Below are positions 17,662-27,478 of a stretch of 64,000 bases of DNA, in pieces. The stretch's first letter is position 1. The number at the start of each line of letters is the position of its first letter. Under the pieces are notes generated by a model. The model was not told the DNA's origin. It was given only the letters and a program-made list of their open reading frames with translations, and did no database searches. The DNA is from Lactiplantibacillus plantarum EGD-AQ4. GTDB taxonomy: Bacteria; Bacillota; Bacilli; Lactobacillales; Lactobacillaceae. A program made the position numbers and the translations under genes. The DNA lies in the NCBI RefSeq assembly GCF_000463075.2, contig NZ_AVAQ01000045.1, positions 1 to 64,000 on the forward strand, in the 5' to 3' direction.

Positions 17662-18984
17662 ATGAAAATATGGAAATCATTACTCGCCCTGCTGACCATT
17701 AGCGGTATCAGCCTGGTGCTCACGGGCTGTCACTCGCAGCAAGCTACCACCATCCCCGCCGTCACCCATAATACTTTAACGGCAATGGTCATTAGTGATG
17801 ATCATGTAATTGCACCGAGCCTGCATGATAATGGTAAGGCTTTCAATCAGTACGCGGGAAATGACGCGGGTGCGGATTTAAAGTACAGTGCAACGATATT
17901 TAAAGCGTGGATCGCTCAAGCGTTAAAAACAAAACCCGATGTCGTCCTCATTAGTGGTGACATCACCAATAATGGCGAGCAAGCGAGCCATAAATACGTG
18001 GCTAAACAGCTCAAACGATTGACCAACCATGGCATCCGCGTCTACGTCGTCCCTGGTAATCACGACTTGAATAATCCGATTGCCCGTGGCTTCAAAGGCC
18101 AGCATCAATACACGACTGAGGCAACCAGTCCGACCCAGTTTAAAAAGATTTATCACCAAGCTGGCTACGGTCAAGCGAGTGAACAGGACCCGAATTCGCT
18201 GAGCTATTTAGTCAAACCGAGCAAGCGAACTTGGTTTCTGATGCTCAACTCTGCCATTTATAAAAGTAATTATCAGCAAGGCAATTCCACTGTTGGCGGC
18301 GGTTTGACGGATGGCACCCTCCAATGGATCGCCAAAGTTGGTCGTCAAGCTAAAAAAGCGCACGCCACGTTGATTCCAGTCTTGCATCATAATACGATGG
18401 ACCACACCGTGATTCATCAGGACTACACGATTGGTTATGCGGAGGATGTGCGTAAAGCCTTCACTTCCGCGGGAATCAAGCTTTCGCTGTCTGGTCATAT
18501 CCATGCCCAAAACATAAAAACGACCAACGTCAGCGGCCACTCATTGACCGATATCGCCAGTGGTGCCTTGATACTCGGCTCTCATTACTATGGCACACTA
18601 AAAATCAACCAAGACACTGGTAATGCCACATACCACGCCACGCCGCTGAACGTCAGCGCTTATATCAAACAGCATGAGGGACCCAAAGCCATGCGCGCCT
18701 ATCAAAAGTATGACCATGACGTGCTATACGCAGCCGGTTACAACGCCGCCCTCGGTCAGTTATACGAGGACCGCGACGAAACCAACCTGTCGACCAAGAA
18801 GGTCAATCAGCTGGCACGTGGAATGGCTGCAGCTAACATCGCACTCTTCCGTGGCACTGCTGTTAAAGATAGTGCCGCCATTCAAGCCTGGCAAAAAATG
18901 CCAAAAGACACTAGCCTGCGTGGGTTTGTACTCGCCACGCGGACGCTTGATGGTAATGTGAATTGGAGCGGGAAAGTTCGATAG
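17662..18984 (+). CDS. Lipoprotein metallophosphoesterase
   Basis: 440 aa. It has a lipoprotein signal peptide (basic start, hydrophobic core, lipobox LTGC at 20-23), so it should be lipid-anchored outside the membrane. Calcineurin-like motifs follow: ISDDH (45-48), LISGD (96-100), PGNHD (131-135), VLHHNTMDH and LSGHIHAQ. This matches extracellular cyclic-nucleotide phosphodiesterase/metallophosphoesterase lipoproteins of lactobacilli; the substrate is not readable from sequence. A TATAAT box at 17620-17625 gives it its own promoter after the fruA terminator, and a terminator follows. Confidence 0.9.
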   Translation: MKIWKSLLALLTISGISLVLTGCHSQQATTIPAVTHNTLTAMVISDDHVIAPSLHDNGKAFNQYAGNDAGADLKYSATIFKAWIAQALKTKPDVVLISGDITNNGEQASHKYVAKQLKRLTNHGIRVYVVPGNHDLNNPIARGFKGQHQYTTEATSPTQFKKIYHQAGYGQASEQDPNSLSYLVKPSKRTWFLMLNSAIYKSNYQQGNSTVGGGLTDGTLQWIAKVGRQAKKAHATLIPVLHHNTMDHTVIHQDYTIGYAEDVRKAFTSAGIKLSLSGHIHAQNIKTTNVSGHSLTDIASGALILGSHYYGTLKINQDTGNATYHATPLNVSAYIKQHEGPKAMRAYQKYDHDVLYAAGYNAALGQLYEDRDETNLSTKKVNQLARGMAAANIALFRGTAVKDSAAIQAWQKMPKDTSLRGFVLATRTLDGNVNWSGKVR

Positions 18985-18989
18985 TAGCG

Positions 18990-19028
18990 AAAAAGCGACA
19001 GCAACTATGGGGTTGCGGCCGCTTTTTT
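18990..19028. terminator. Terminator between the phosphoesterase gene and the capsule operon
   Basis: Stem AAAAGCG-CA-CAAC / GTTG-GG-CGCTTTT with T6; it lies between converging genes and can serve both. Confidence 0.7.
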
Positions 19029-19062
19029 AGTGGACTGGACTGTGCTCACAGGCCATCCTCTA

Positions 19063-20508
19063 CTAACTTCTCATTCGTATCATTCGTTCAATAAACGCCC
19101 ATAAATAATCACGTTTGAAAAATACGGAAAGAAAGATAATCAGGATCATGAAATACCTTAGCCAAAAATTCCAATACACACTTAACAATATAAATCCCAG
19201 TGTTAAAAAGATAACAGTAATTAATAGCAATAACTTAGCGCTGTATGGAACGCTTCCGATTTCTTTTCGACAAATTCGATTCATGAAAATATAATGAAAG
19301 ACCGCATATAACATGTAACAAGCCAGCGTTGTGTAGCCTGCCGCATAGTACCCAAAAAGTGGTATCAATAGCCAATTGAGCACCAGGTTTAACACCGCGC
19401 CGAAGATACTAGCAACCATAATTAAAGTGGTCCGTTCGTAATAGAACTCAAATTTTGCAAATAAATCAAACGCAAAGATGAAAAAGACGCTCATTGCAAC
19501 TGGTGGAATGATCCAGGTGGCACTGTAATAGGTGCTAGGAGCAAAGATTGCCACAACTTCCGGAGCAAATGCAATTAAACAAATGTTCACGGTCGCAATC
19601 AATATTAGTGCCCCATATGCCACACCTGCAATCTCCGCGATCCGCTTATCTTTAATTTTTTGATAGATCCACGGACTCAGTGTTTGTGACAAGGCAACAT
19701 TAAACAATATCATAATCTGTGAAATCGAATAAGCTAAACTATATATCCCTGCACTTTTGGCATCTACCATATTGGCAATCATGATTCGGTCGGCACTGCT
19801 GAGCACAATTTGTGATAAATAATGTGGCACTAAGGGTAGATTAAACAGTAAAGCATGGCGCCAAAATCGTTTGGAGAAAAATCTTTTGCCACGCGCCATT
19901 TGTACCAAAAACAAGCCAGAATAACCTAGTAGTTCAACCAACGCAAGGCCGACAAAGCGCGCGGTCACCTTATCATCTGCATAAACGACAAGCAGCACAC
20001 CCACGATTGGTTTTGCAAAAGAAACCAACAGTGTCACCAGTACTAAGGACTTATATTTTACAGCAACTCTTTGCTCACCAGCCCAAAAGTTAAATACCGA
20101 TGAGGTCCAGACCATCAGTAACATCGCTAACATCTGGGTAGTCGTTAACGAGAAAATGGCATTCCAGAATTGATGAAAAATCAAATAGATAATCGTCCAG
20201 ACCAAGACCAACACAATTGTTAAGCCCTGCAACGCTGATGAATACTCGCTGCGATTTTGATCAAATTTCACCAAGCCTTGTGTATAAGCACCATAACACA
20301 GATTTAATGAGACAATGATGGTCACGATAGTTAGCCAGGAAGATAAGACATTAAATTGACCATATTCTGAAGCAGTCAGCAACCGTGTGAAGATTGGGGT
20401 TGCAATGATCGAAATTCCTTTCTCTAAGAAGGCACAGATTAAAAACCAAATTGAAGCCTTAATTTGAATAGGAAAAGACTGATATTTATTTTTGATACTG
20501 ACTAACAT
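19063..20508 (-). CDS. cps4J: Capsule repeat-unit flippase (Wzx/MATE type)
   Basis: 481 aa polytopic membrane protein with 12-14 predicted helices and the N-terminal pattern of O-antigen flippases (SFPIQIKASIWFLICAFLEKG; TPIFTRLLTASEYGQFNVL). It moves the lipid-linked repeat unit across the membrane for polymerisation. Last gene of the minus-strand capsule operon, separated from the preceding glycosyltransferase by a 240-bp non-coding gap. AGGAG ribosome site before ATG. The gene is AT-richer than the flanking housekeeping genes, as is common for capsule-specific genes. Confidence 0.92.
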   Translation of the reverse strand: MLVSIKNKYQSFPIQIKASIWFLICAFLEKGISIIATPIFTRLLTASEYGQFNVLSSWLTIVTIIVSLNLCYGAYTQGLVKFDQNRSEYSSALQGLTIVLVLVWTIIYLIFHQFWNAIFSLTTTQMLAMLLMVWTSSVFNFWAGEQRVAVKYKSLVLVTLLVSFAKPIVGVLLVVYADDKVTARFVGLALVELLGYSGLFLVQMARGKRFFSKRFWRHALLFNLPLVPHYLSQIVLSSADRIMIANMVDAKSAGIYSLAYSISQIMILFNVALSQTLSPWIYQKIKDKRIAEIAGVAYGALILIATVNICLIAFAPEVVAIFAPSTYYSATWIIPPVAMSVFFIFAFDLFAKFEFYYERTTLIMVASIFGAVLNLVLNWLLIPLFGYYAAGYTTLACYMLYAVFHYIFMNRICRKEIGSVPYSAKLLLLITVIFLTLGFILLSVYWNFWLRYFMILIIFLSVFFKRDYLWAFIERMIRMRS

Positions 20509-20748
20509 AACTTCTCCTCTCTCATTAGGTTACTGCGTTAATGCCTTCTTTGACGAGCTAACTGACCTGCTACTGGCTTTACCTGGTTTTCGGCGAGCAT
20601 ACTGAAATTCGTCCGAACAGACGCACCTTCTAATCGCTCTGACTAACCGCAATCATTCGTATATGATCTTGCATTCCAATAGAATCGACTAGCATATTAC
20701 AATCTGCTGCTCACAAAACTAACACCAGCGTAAACTCACAGCTTCGCT

Positions 20749-21699
20749 TCACCGCGCGCGCTCACTTGTAAACCAAATGACCCTGAAGCTTAGGTAAATG
20801 ATGACAAACCGAAAATTACTCTTAGTCGTAAACATCGCTTTCATCATTCGATAAAAAGCATAGCCAATTTTTCGGTTTCTCAACGCGTACATTGCCAATT
20901 CAAACTGATGCTGGCCACGATTGAACTTTTGGCGCATCACCTCATCATTAATTTTGGCGAATAAATCATAATCGTCAGATTTAAAAGTGTCGTGACCGGT
21001 ACGCTTTCGTTGCGCATATAATTTCTGAATATATCGCGACACGATATACGTCATCCAAGCATTGCTCGTCATGCTATTGTCACGCAAGCGATACTTCACA
21101 ACTTGAGCATTGATCGACCCAATTTTTAAACCACTGGCGATCATCCGCAGCCAGAGATCATAATCTTCCGCAGTCGGTAACAGTCGATAGCCCCCAACTT
21201 GTTCAATAGCTGACTTGCGCATCAACACTGTCGGGTGAATAATGGTTGACCCATACGGCAACAATTTCGCAATCAGTCGTTCATCTTCCGGAATTACGGA
21301 CTTTCCGCCAGTTACGATGCCATTTTCATCCATATAAGCAATGTTTCCGGAGACTAAATCAAGCTGCCGTCGTTTGAGCTCGTCCAACTCCAGCTCCAGT
21401 CTCCTCGGTTCTGAAATGTCATCCGCGTCCATACGGGCAATAAGTTCATTACTGGCTAACTCGATTGCCTTATTGAGACTCGCCGCCAAACCGATATTTT
21501 CTCGGTTCAACACAAGCTTGATGATATCCGTCTGTCGATCGTAATCCTGGAGTAATGTTTTCAACTCACTTTGATTGGGATCGTCGAGGACAATGATGAA
21601 CTCAGTTGGTAAACAGGTTTGTCTTAAGATAGAGCTAATCGCTTGCTGGACCTGTTCAGGTCGCTCGTTGTAAACGCTCATCACTACACTGATTTCCAT
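20749..21699 (-). CDS. cps4I: Capsule glycosyltransferase, family GT2
   Basis: 316 aa GT-A fold. SVVMSVYNERPEQVQQAISSIL at the N-terminus, the metal-binding RMDADDIS (DxD-type), and HPTVLMRKSAIEQVGGYR with EDYDLWLRM acceptor-side motifs. It adds one sugar to the growing lipid-linked repeat unit at the cytoplasmic face; donor and linkage are not predictable. The start overlaps the polymerase 3' end by 16 bp. Confidence 0.93.
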   Translation of the reverse strand: MEISVVMSVYNERPEQVQQAISSILRQTCLPTEFIIVLDDPNQSELKTLLQDYDRQTDIIKLVLNRENIGLAASLNKAIELASNELIARMDADDISEPRRLELELDELKRRQLDLVSGNIAYMDENGIVTGGKSVIPEDERLIAKLLPYGSTIIHPTVLMRKSAIEQVGGYRLLPTAEDYDLWLRMIASGLKIGSINAQVVKYRLRDNSMTSNAWMTYIVSRYIQKLYAQRKRTGHDTFKSDDYDLFAKINDEVMRQKFNRGQHQFELAMYALRNRKIGYAFYRMMKAMFTTKSNFRFVIIYLSFRVIWFTSERAR

Positions 21700-22958
21700 A
21701 TTCTATCCTCACTTTGTGGTTCGGTTGAAAATAAATAACATATAAATATAATGGCTGCCAAGACGATCCCACTCCGGGCGACTTCACCCTTATAATTCGC
21801 AATGATCAGAACGATGAAAAACGCCACGAATAGCATGGACCCACCAACCTTGACTTCCACCTTTTTCTGACAACTGATTAAGTGGGCAACAATCGTACTA
21901 TAAAGGATCCCCATATAGACAAGGCCACCCATGAACAAGTCGTTGATATAACCAATATCGGAAGTTTCAAACCAAATATTACTGGCATTCCCGCCATAAA
22001 CGCGCACCCCATATCCAAAAAGCCAGGACCACACGCCGGTCGGAAATAATAAAAACGAGTCGGTTAACTGTTCATAATTTCCTTGCTTATTTCCCTCAAA
22101 TACAAGTGCCAATGTATCCTCAAAGCCGCTCACAATCCAGGTATAGGTTCCTGGCTGAATGACTTGCAAAAAAGACAATCCTAAGATGACAAATCCGATA
22201 CTAGTGGCAATCATCACCGTACCTTGCATTAATCCTTGAAAACTAGTCGCCATTCGTTTGACCAGCATCAATACAAAGCCGAACACTAATGTCACCAAAC
22301 CAGTACGGCCGTTTAACACAATAATCAACACGCAAAATGGTAGAAACCAATAATATTTTTTATTGACGTTCATTCCCAAATAAATTGCTATCAACCCGAT
22401 GATACTGTGATAGATGGGTGTAAAGAAGGTGTAATCACTGCTTATGCCATACAACCGTTCACCATAAACAAACTGATTTTCAATGATACCCGCTGCCGTT
22501 CTCGCTAAAATTGCTGCTCTCAGTCCTGAACTAGCAAGCATCATCAACGCAAATAAGCATTGGATCACAACGAACCATAGCAGCCAACTGAGAACCTGCT
22601 CGGCGGTCATCTGAAAATATTTTCGTAAGACTTCTAACCATAACACCAGTGCAACAACATTGATGATAATTGCCGTATTTTGAATAATCCGGGGATCATT
22701 GGCAGCTAGCAAGGCCCTAAACGCAAAATACACAATCGATAATGATATGCCAATCACAAAGATTTTCAATCGATTAATCGTCAGACCAATCTCATAAGGA
22801 GATAGACACAAGACACAACCAATCATGATTCCGAGCGTCATGATCATCGGAACATAAGTGTTCGCCCAGAAGTTTGGTTGATAAACTAAATAGAATCCAG
22901 CCAGGAATAAAATCGGTTTCCAAAAATGATTACGGGTCCGACTAGCAACTTCGATCAT
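21684..22958 (-). CDS. cps4H: Capsule polymerase (Wzy-like)
   Basis: About 424 aa, 10-12 membrane helices, with one larger external loop (about residues 300-360) as in Wzy polymerases, which join repeat units outside the membrane. The frame is open to 23015, but I place the start at ATG 22958 (MIEVASRTRN) because GAGG lies nine bases before it; another ATG at 22976 is possible. The start overlaps the end of the preceding glycosyltransferase. Like most Wzy proteins it has no strong sequence motif, so the call rests on topology and position. Confidence 0.85.
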   Translation of the reverse strand: MIEVASRTRNHFWKPILFLAGFYLVYQPNFWANTYVPMIMTLGIMIGCVLCLSPYEIGLTINRLKIFVIGISLSIVYFAFRALLAANDPRIIQNTAIIINVVALVLWLEVLRKYFQMTAEQVLSWLLWFVVIQCLFALMMLASSGLRAAILARTAAGIIENQFVYGERLYGISSDYTFFTPIYHSIIGLIAIYLGMNVNKKYYWFLPFCVLIIVLNGRTGLVTLVFGFVLMLVKRMATSFQGLMQGTVMIATSIGFVILGLSFLQVIQPGTYTWIVSGFEDTLALVFEGNKQGNYEQLTDSFLLFPTGVWSWLFGYGVRVYGGNASNIWFETSDIGYINDLFMGGLVYMGILYSTIVAHLISCQKKVEVKVGGSMLFVAFFIVLIIANYKGEVARSGIVLAAIIFICYLFSTEPQSEDRIWKSV

Positions 22959-23982
22959 CAGACAAAACCTCTTCATAAACGCGCCGAATCTCTTCGACAA
23001 ACCGCGGTTGATCATAATAGCTTAAATCAGCACTCGCTAATCTGGCCTTATTTTCTTGATAAAATTCAGTATCTGTAAAAAGACGCGTTAAGAACTCAAC
23101 TAGTGCGTCCTCCTGCATGTAGATAAAACCATTCACCTTGATTGCAGTGTGCGCGATTCCGCCGATAGAAGGCGCGATTGGGATCGCCCCCAGCAGTGCC
23201 GCCTCTACCATGGTCAGGCCAAACCCATCTGATTTGGAAGTCGATAACACGACCTTGGCAGTTGCCATGTACTGATAAGGATTGCTCTGGAACCCTAATA
23301 ACTTAATTTGTGGCGTCGCTTGGATCAGGTTGCTAATGCGGTCCTTTAAAACGCCATCGCCGATGATACCAATTTTCAACTTAGGATTAGCCTCCACCAG
23401 TTGTTGCGCAATTTCCACAAATTTTTCTGGATCCTTTACCTCTGCCAAACGACCCACAAATAATAAGTCAAACGTCTGTGAAGCTTTTTTGCTTGCCATT
23501 TTAATGATTTGAGCCATATCAATGCCATTGGGAATTACAGTGACATTTGATAATTTATCCTGGTAGCGATAGGATTTCTTAGCATAATCTGAGACATACA
23601 GCACTTGCGCACTTTTCCGCCCAATGTATTTGAAAGCAATACTCTTCCAATTGCGCTCAGTTTGCCACTCGGGTGCTTGATGAATATGAGTCACGATAGG
23701 AATGTGATGAAATAAGAGGTTAACCAAAAAACTTGCTTTGAAATCATGAGCATGAATAATATCAGGGTTGATTGCCTTCATTGTCCGCACAAATTTAAAA
23801 ATCTGCTTTGGATTAAACGTCCGATATTCAATATTTGCATCCGTCAAGCATTTTTGAATCGAGCCAGCTGGTGAAACGTACGTGAAATCATAAGCCGTTT
23901 TTAGATTTTCACTGATATTAATGGCAACTTGTTCGGCACCACCTAGTTTGGAAGAAAATAAAACGTGAACCACTTTAGTCAT
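22942..23982 (-). CDS. cps4G: Capsule glycosyltransferase, family GT4
   Basis: 346 aa GT-B enzyme. VLFSSKLGGAEQVAINIS at the N-terminus, VIPNGIDMAQI, the nucleotide-binding LLFVGRLAEVKDPEKF, and the C-terminal STSKSDGFGLTMVEAALLGAIPIA (E-x7-E-type motif). The ATG at 23982 is preferred over the adjacent GTG for spacing from AAGGGG. It transfers a sugar from a nucleotide donor to the capsule repeat unit. 16 bp after the preceding GT4 gene, in the same operon. Confidence 0.93.
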   Translation of the reverse strand: MTKVVHVLFSSKLGGAEQVAINISENLKTAYDFTYVSPAGSIQKCLTDANIEYRTFNPKQIFKFVRTMKAINPDIIHAHDFKASFLVNLLFHHIPIVTHIHQAPEWQTERNWKSIAFKYIGRKSAQVLYVSDYAKKSYRYQDKLSNVTVIPNGIDMAQIIKMASKKASQTFDLLFVGRLAEVKDPEKFVEIAQQLVEANPKLKIGIIGDGVLKDRISNLIQATPQIKLLGFQSNPYQYMATAKVVLSTSKSDGFGLTMVEAALLGAIPIAPSIGGIAHTAIKVNGFIYMQEDALVEFLTRLFTDTEFYQENKARLASADLSYYDQPRFVEEIRRVYEEVLSDDRSC

Positions 23983-23998
23983 CACAAAGCCCCTTCAT

Positions 23999-25090
23999 TT
24001 ATGTCAAGCATTGCAAATAGCAAGCTTGAGTCTGTGCGAGCATCGCCTGTTCGGTATATTGATGCTCGTAAATTTGATAAGAATTACGTTTTAATTGTGC
24101 CATCTGATTTGATTGATATAGTAAAATGATTTTTTCGGCAATTTGCTTGGCGTCATTCTCGACTAAATAACCATTTTCATGGATCAATTCATCAATGCCA
24201 CCAACCCGAGAGGCAATAATTGGTAGGCCCTGTGCCAATGCCTCAACCAAGCTGATCGGCAGTGCCTCGTAATCCGAGATCAAGACGGCCACATCAGATT
24301 GCTGATAATAGTGTTGTACGTTATCCACGACACCCCGAAATTGCACCCTCGAACTCACATTCAAACGATCGGCTAAATTTCTGCATTCCTGAAGCAGCGG
24401 CCCGTCCCCCAGCATGTTACAGGCAATCGGAATCTCCTCAGGTAGATACGACAACGCCCGAATTAAGAGATCTTGTCGCTTAGGCGCATCAAAACGTGCC
24501 GCCATGGACAAGACAAACGTGTCTTGGCATTTGGAATGCCGCGAAGTATTCAAGGCCGTAACACCATTATGAATCACGCGTCCCGGACGTCTCTTAGTGA
24601 TCACCCCATTTTGGACACCCAACGCATAATCAAATTGTGAGACGCAGATGTAATAGGTCGTTAGATGGCGCAGTGATTTTTCGATACTTTTCATTAATAA
24701 CTGCCGCTTCTTCCCGACCCCCGGTGTGAACCCCCATCCGTGGACCGTAAAGACAACATTGAGGCGCAATCCAGCAGCAGCCAACCGTCCAATCATTCCT
24801 GCCTTTGAGGAATGTAAGTGAACAATATCTGGACGTCGATTTCGTAGTAATGTTCTTAGGGTACGAATTGCACTTAAGTCACTCATTGGCGCAATTTGAC
24901 GTACTAGACTGGAAATCGGTACGACGGCTACAGTTGGAAACTCGGCACCGACTCGCGTACTCAACCACCCAGTCTGACCACAAACCAGGGTCACCTGATT
25001 GCCCAATCGTACCTGTTGTTGGATCAAGCTATACAGGTGGGCTTGCGCACCGCCCCACGTCGCCTGCGTGATCACATAAACAATTTTCAT
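23999..25090 (-). CDS. cps4F: Capsule glycosyltransferase, family GT4
   Basis: 363 aa GT-B enzyme with YVITQATWGGAQAHLYSLIQQ, HLHSSKAGMIGRLAA, VIHNGV, LSMAARFDAPKRQDLLI and the C-terminal SDYEALPISLVEALAQGLPIIA donor-site motif. Probably the second transferase after the priming step. The start overlaps the stop of the priming transferase gene (TAATG), so the two are translationally coupled. Confidence 0.94.
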   Translation of the reverse strand: MKIVYVITQATWGGAQAHLYSLIQQQVRLGNQVTLVCGQTGWLSTRVGAEFPTVAVVPISSLVRQIAPMSDLSAIRTLRTLLRNRRPDIVHLHSSKAGMIGRLAAAGLRLNVVFTVHGWGFTPGVGKKRQLLMKSIEKSLRHLTTYYICVSQFDYALGVQNGVITKRRPGRVIHNGVTALNTSRHSKCQDTFVLSMAARFDAPKRQDLLIRALSYLPEEIPIACNMLGDGPLLQECRNLADRLNVSSRVQFRGVVDNVQHYYQQSDVAVLISDYEALPISLVEALAQGLPIIASRVGGIDELIHENGYLVENDAKQIAEKIILLYQSNQMAQLKRNSYQIYEHQYTEQAMLAQTQACYLQCLT

Positions 25091-25755
25091 TACCGTGCAC
25101 CATCCCCAGTGAAAATCACCTTAACCGTCCCCAACAACATCCGAATATCAAACCAGACTGAAAAGTGTTCAATATAATAATTATCCAACTGGCACTTAGC
25201 CCCCGGTGTAATATCATAGCCGCCATTGATTTGGGCATAGCCCGTAATACCTGGAATAATGCGCAAACGCTTAGGAAAATCAGGATGCTGCTGGCTAAAC
25301 TTTTCCGTTAACACTGGCCGTTCGGGGCGTGGACCAACTAAACTCATATCGCCCTTTAAAACATTCCAAAATTGCGGTAATTCATCGATGCGGGTCTTGC
25401 GCATGAATCGGCCAATCGGTGTGATTCGTGGATCATTTTTCTGCGCCCAGACCGCACCCGTTCGTGCTTCAGCATTAATATACATCGACCGCAGCTTGAT
25501 CACGTCAAAGCTCGTCCCCATCCAGCCAACGCGTTCTTGTTTGTAAAAGACTGGGCCAGCTGACGTGAATTTGATAATTATAGCGAACAATAAAATAATT
25601 GGCGCACTCAGAACGGTTCCCACTAAGCCAACAGTCAGGTCAAAGCAACGCTTCAACCCCAATCGCCAGCCCGTAACCGGATCACCAATCTGAGTCATAA
25701 ATTTGTATTGGTTTCCGTCATCAGCAACCGTCTCATTCATTTCAACTTCATGCAT
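25090..25755 (-). CDS. cps4E: Priming sugar-phosphate transferase (polyprenyl glycosylphosphotransferase)
   Basis: 221 aa, the short WbaP/WcaJ C-terminal type with one N-terminal membrane helix (LTVGLVGTVLSAPIILLFAII). It starts capsule synthesis by loading a sugar-1-phosphate onto undecaprenyl phosphate. Signature blocks: KRCFDL, FYKQERVGW, VIKLRSM, RKTRIDELPQFWNVLKGDMS, VGPRPERP and PGITGYAQ. Which sugar (glucose, galactose or an N-acetyl sugar) cannot be decided. Overlaps the epimerase gene by 8 bp. Confidence 0.95.
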   Translation of the reverse strand: MHEVEMNETVADDGNQYKFMTQIGDPVTGWRLGLKRCFDLTVGLVGTVLSAPIILLFAIIIKFTSAGPVFYKQERVGWMGTSFDVIKLRSMYINAEARTGAVWAQKNDPRITPIGRFMRKTRIDELPQFWNVLKGDMSLVGPRPERPVLTEKFSQQHPDFPKRLRIIPGITGYAQINGGYDITPGAKCQLDNYYIEHFSVWFDIRMLLGTVKVIFTGDGAR

Positions 25756-26683
25756 CCGCCCGTTCTCCTTCCCAATATTTAGTCAATCCTTTTCTTAACG
25801 GCCACTCGGTTGAATAGTCCAGCCGCGCCAACTTGCCAATGCTTGCCACGGAATGTGCGACTTCCCCACCGCGTTGTTCCGCTTGCTTGATCTCCAATGA
25901 CTGGCCCGCAATCTCTTGATACATTTTGATAATGCCGTTCAGACTCGTTTCAGAGCCATTGGCAATATTAATGACCTCGTGTTGGACCCGCTTTTCCGTG
26001 ATCAACCAGAGTGCTTGGATGACATCTTGGATATAAACAAAGTCACGGGTCTGGCTACCATCGCCAAATAAGGTAAATGGTCGTTGATATTTCAGACAAT
26101 CCGTTAAAATTGATAAAACGCCTGAATAGGGCGAACTTGGATTTTGCCGTGGTCCGTACACGTTGAAGAACCGGACACAGACTGTCGGCAAATCATATAA
26201 CTCGCCGTATGCGAGTACAAACCGTTCCGTCGCATATTTATCAATCGCATAAGGTGAAACTGGTGCGACCCGAGAGTCCTCACGTTTTGGCAACTCAGGT
26301 AGATTGCCATAGACGGCTGCGGATGAAGTAAACAGAAATTGTTTGATTGGCAATTGAATCTGGCGAATGTACTCTAATAAATTAAAGACGGCCGTATGAT
26401 TGACGGCATGCGTTTCTGCTGGTCGTTCAATTGAATCCGCAACACTGGCGATCGCGGCCAAGAAATAAATGTAATCTGGTCGTTCGTCTGCCAGCAGCTG
26501 TTGCATAAATTCATCATTACAAACATCAGCGACATAAATCGTGACGTCTTCCCAATGCTTGATGTTGCTGATGGCCCCCATTGATAAATCATCAACCACC
26601 ACGACATCAAAGCCAGCTTCTACTAAATGATCGACTAAGTGTGAGCCAATAAAGCCCGCACCCCCAGTTACTAATGCTTTCAT
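25748..26683 (-). CDS. cps4D: NAD-dependent nucleotide-sugar epimerase
   Basis: 311 aa extended SDR. TGGAGFIGSH (6-15) binds NAD, VVVDDLSMG follows, and catalytic YAIDK with an upstream SSAAVYG serine block marks GalE/WbpP-type enzymes, which invert C4 of UDP-glucose or UDP-GlcNAc. It supplies a sugar donor for the capsule. GAGGGGAG ribosome site. Substrate preference is not determinable by eye. Confidence 0.92.
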   Translation of the reverse strand: MKALVTGGAGFIGSHLVDHLVEAGFDVVVVDDLSMGAISNIKHWEDVTIYVADVCNDEFMQQLLADERPDYIYFLAAIASVADSIERPAETHAVNHTAVFNLLEYIRQIQLPIKQFLFTSSAAVYGNLPELPKREDSRVAPVSPYAIDKYATERFVLAYGELYDLPTVCVRFFNVYGPRQNPSSPYSGVLSILTDCLKYQRPFTLFGDGSQTRDFVYIQDVIQALWLITEKRVQHEVINIANGSETSLNGIIKMYQEIAGQSLEIKQAEQRGGEVAHSVASIGKLARLDYSTEWPLRKGLTKYWEGERADA

Positions 26684-26698
26684 GATTAATTACTCCCC

Positions 26699-27478
26699 TC
26701 AAAATAACCAAAATTTCCGTCGTTGACTTGGCCGCGAGATCGCGGTCGCTGCGACTGTTTCCCCGTTTAATAACCGCCGTGCATTTGCTTCAAACTGTTC
26801 AACACAACTTTCATCCAAATGGGCCAGTGCTTGATAGCCGGCTCGTAACATAAAGCGACGCTGAGGCATTAAATGCGCATCCGTTGCAATCACCTGTACC
26901 AGCCCACACTTAACTAATTCCAGTGCTGTACATTTTACTTGCCGCCCAAAATTTCCTACTAAACTACCCGCCGTCACTTGTGCTAAACACCCCTGCTGCA
27001 CTAGCTCATAGAGCCGCTCAGGGTGCGCAATCATTTCGGTGTTACGTTCCGGATGCGCAATCACCGGAACCGTTCCTTGTTGTAATAGCTCAAATACGAC
27101 TTGAGCCACATAGCTTGGAACATGCTCGTGGGGCAGTTCCAACAATAAATAGTGTTGCGCCGCATCGATACCTAAAAGTTGCTGCGAACTAGTGACTAAA
27201 TCCTCACACAGGTGAACCTCTTGACTCGCAAACACCGTTAACGGCACTTGTTGCCGATCTAGCTCGGCTTGTAATACCGCGACTGCGGCAGTGACCACTG
27301 GCTCTGGATTCTGATAATGTCGATCCAAATGGTGGGGCGTGGCAAGCGCGTAACGAATGCCATCCGCTACCGCTTGACGAGCCATTATGACGGATTGCGC
27401 CAATGTCTGTGGCCCGTCATCCAGCCCCGGCAACAAGTGGCAATGTAAATCAACGTAATCAGTTCGCGTCGTTGCCAT
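26699..27478 (-). CDS. cps4C: Capsule tyrosine-protein phosphatase (PHP type, CpsB/CapC)
   Basis: 259 aa from the ATG at 27478 (MATTRTDYVDLHCH). The frame is open to 27520, but family members start close to the DxHCH block. Metal-binding motifs: DLHCHLLPGLDDGP near the N-terminus, ATPHHLDRHY, VIAHPERN and a final IATDAH. Mn-dependent PHP phosphatases of this family dephosphorylate the capsule tyrosine kinase and so control chain length. Overlaps the kinase gene end by about 20 bp. Confidence 0.93.
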   Translation of the reverse strand: MATTRTDYVDLHCHLLPGLDDGPQTLAQSVIMARQAVADGIRYALATPHHLDRHYQNPEPVVTAAVAVLQAELDRQQVPLTVFASQEVHLCEDLVTSSQQLLGIDAAQHYLLLELPHEHVPSYVAQVVFELLQQGTVPVIAHPERNTEMIAHPERLYELVQQGCLAQVTAGSLVGNFGRQVKCTALELVKCGLVQVIATDAHLMPQRRFMLRAGYQALAHLDESCVEQFEANARRLLNGETVAATAISRPSQRRKFWLF